A DNA stretch of 64,000 bases from Rugalucina vietnamica (lineage: Eukaryota > Mollusca > Bivalvia > Lucinida > Lucinidae). The position numbers and the translations under genes are program-made. Under the pieces are notes generated by a model. It did not search any database. It saw nothing but the letters and a program-made list of their open reading frames with translations, and was not told where the DNA came from. Numbering within the stretch: the stretch's first letter is position 1; every line of letters begins with the position of its first letter. Shown piece after piece: positions 63,444 through 64,000 of this stretch. The DNA lies in contig OZ024879.1 of the NCBI GenBank assembly GCA_964017185.1, forward strand, positions 39,830,383 through 39,894,382, read 5' to 3'.

Positions 63444-64000
63444 CGAGGGGCGAGCAAAAAGTTTGAAGACTTTCTTCATAATCTTTTATAATTGACGTCC
63501 GATTGTTTTCATATTTTCATAAGTGTAATAATGGTCTATTGTCAATATTCATGTAAAATGTTATTTGAGGAATCTTATTCAGTTTGATTGATCAAGTTAA
63601 TTCGATAATCACGTGGGGTAAGCTACCCCGAAGCACGCCGTAAAATCTCTGTTTGCGTTCTTAGAATTATATTGAAAATGCCCTATCCTAATCTCCTTAA
63701 ATTATGGGAATATTAATAATGATATAATTCGGCTTGAAATATAAAATTTCAGTCTTAGCATTCAATAGACAACGCTACAGCGGCACTTTTTTTTAAAGAC
63801 AAGTCTAAGAAAACATTTAGTAATAATGACGTTACTGATACATGGCGGAAACTCGCACATCGAAAAAATTGTGCTCGACTTCCGAATAAAACCTACAGAG
63901 ACGTTTAATCTGTAACAAACAGCTAGAGACTCAACAGAACTGAAACATTCAACATTGTCAAATGATGTGCAAAGTTTTAGTCACAAAGAAATTGCTGTTA
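63444..64000 (+). mobile_element. Mariner-like element, left portion (runs off the window)
   Basis: After TA (63442-63443) the sequence CGAGGGGCGAGCAAAAAG fits a mariner inverted-repeat start. At 63859-63912 the translation IEKIVLDFRIKPTETFNL resembles the N-terminal helix-turn-helix of mariner transposases (an F-x-x-x-x-PTET-like pattern) and is followed by an in-frame stop. The right end is outside the window. Confidence 0.5.

Overview
This is eukaryotic, AT-rich DNA with no bacterial signals. The repeat content suggests a mollusc, most likely a bivalve. That is inferred from family resemblance: Helentron-type elements with internal satellites, tRNA-derived SINEs whose 3' ends read GACGTTAAAC, a Penelope-like reverse transcriptase, and many hairpin MITEs. 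I could not identify any conserved host gene with confidence. The window reads as intergenic or intronic sequence built from layered transposable elements.

Layout. 0-9 kb holds tRNA-SINE copies, a TIR element at 1.7-3.6 kb, and a 3.58 kb element with 529-bp terminal inverted repeats (3776-7355) that contains two opposed Penelope-like fragments. 8.9-11.8 kb holds a CR1/jockey-type LINE with a long intact reading frame on the minus strand. 12-21 kb is non-coding: hairpins, three copies of a 235-bp MITE, a repeat with a hammerhead-like core (17.3 kb), and a Helentron-like element with a 151-bp satellite (18.8-20.6 kb) inserted in a Penelope-like 3' region. 22.2-24.9 kb holds the most gene-like locus: a 575-residue transposase-like protein (minus) facing a two-exon 166-residue zinc-motif protein (plus) across a 213-bp shared promoter region. 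25.9-27.0 kb is a second Helentron-like satellite element.

29-45 kb is dominated by a collinear segmental duplication, 28994-38079 against 40548-45100. Elements have inserted in only one arm or the other, so each arm supplies pre-insertion sites for the other: a 1016-bp mariner-like element, a 1401-bp TA-flanked element and MITEs. The left arm also carries a young L1/Tx1-type LINE with a perfect 15-bp target duplication (32586-35712). A Penelope-like RT lies between the arms at 39-40 kb. 45.6-47.8 kb holds a LINE fragment abutting a decayed Penelope-like fragment. 47.8-53.0 kb is a nest: an outer MITE, a 3.5 kb element with about 130-bp inverted ends and a 12-copy 187-bp satellite, and SINEs. 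53-64 kb holds local duplications, a TAA-flanked 945-bp element, more hairpin MITEs, and the start of a mariner-like element that runs off the window.

No pathway or operon can be assembled; the coding capacity is almost entirely reverse transcriptase and transposase. The observations most worth testing are the hammerhead-like motifs, the MITE family with strict A/T-only 4-bp target duplications, the head-to-head transposase-like gene pair, the exon-plus-splice-donor inside the 529-bp inverted repeats, and the reciprocal empty sites in the segmental duplication.
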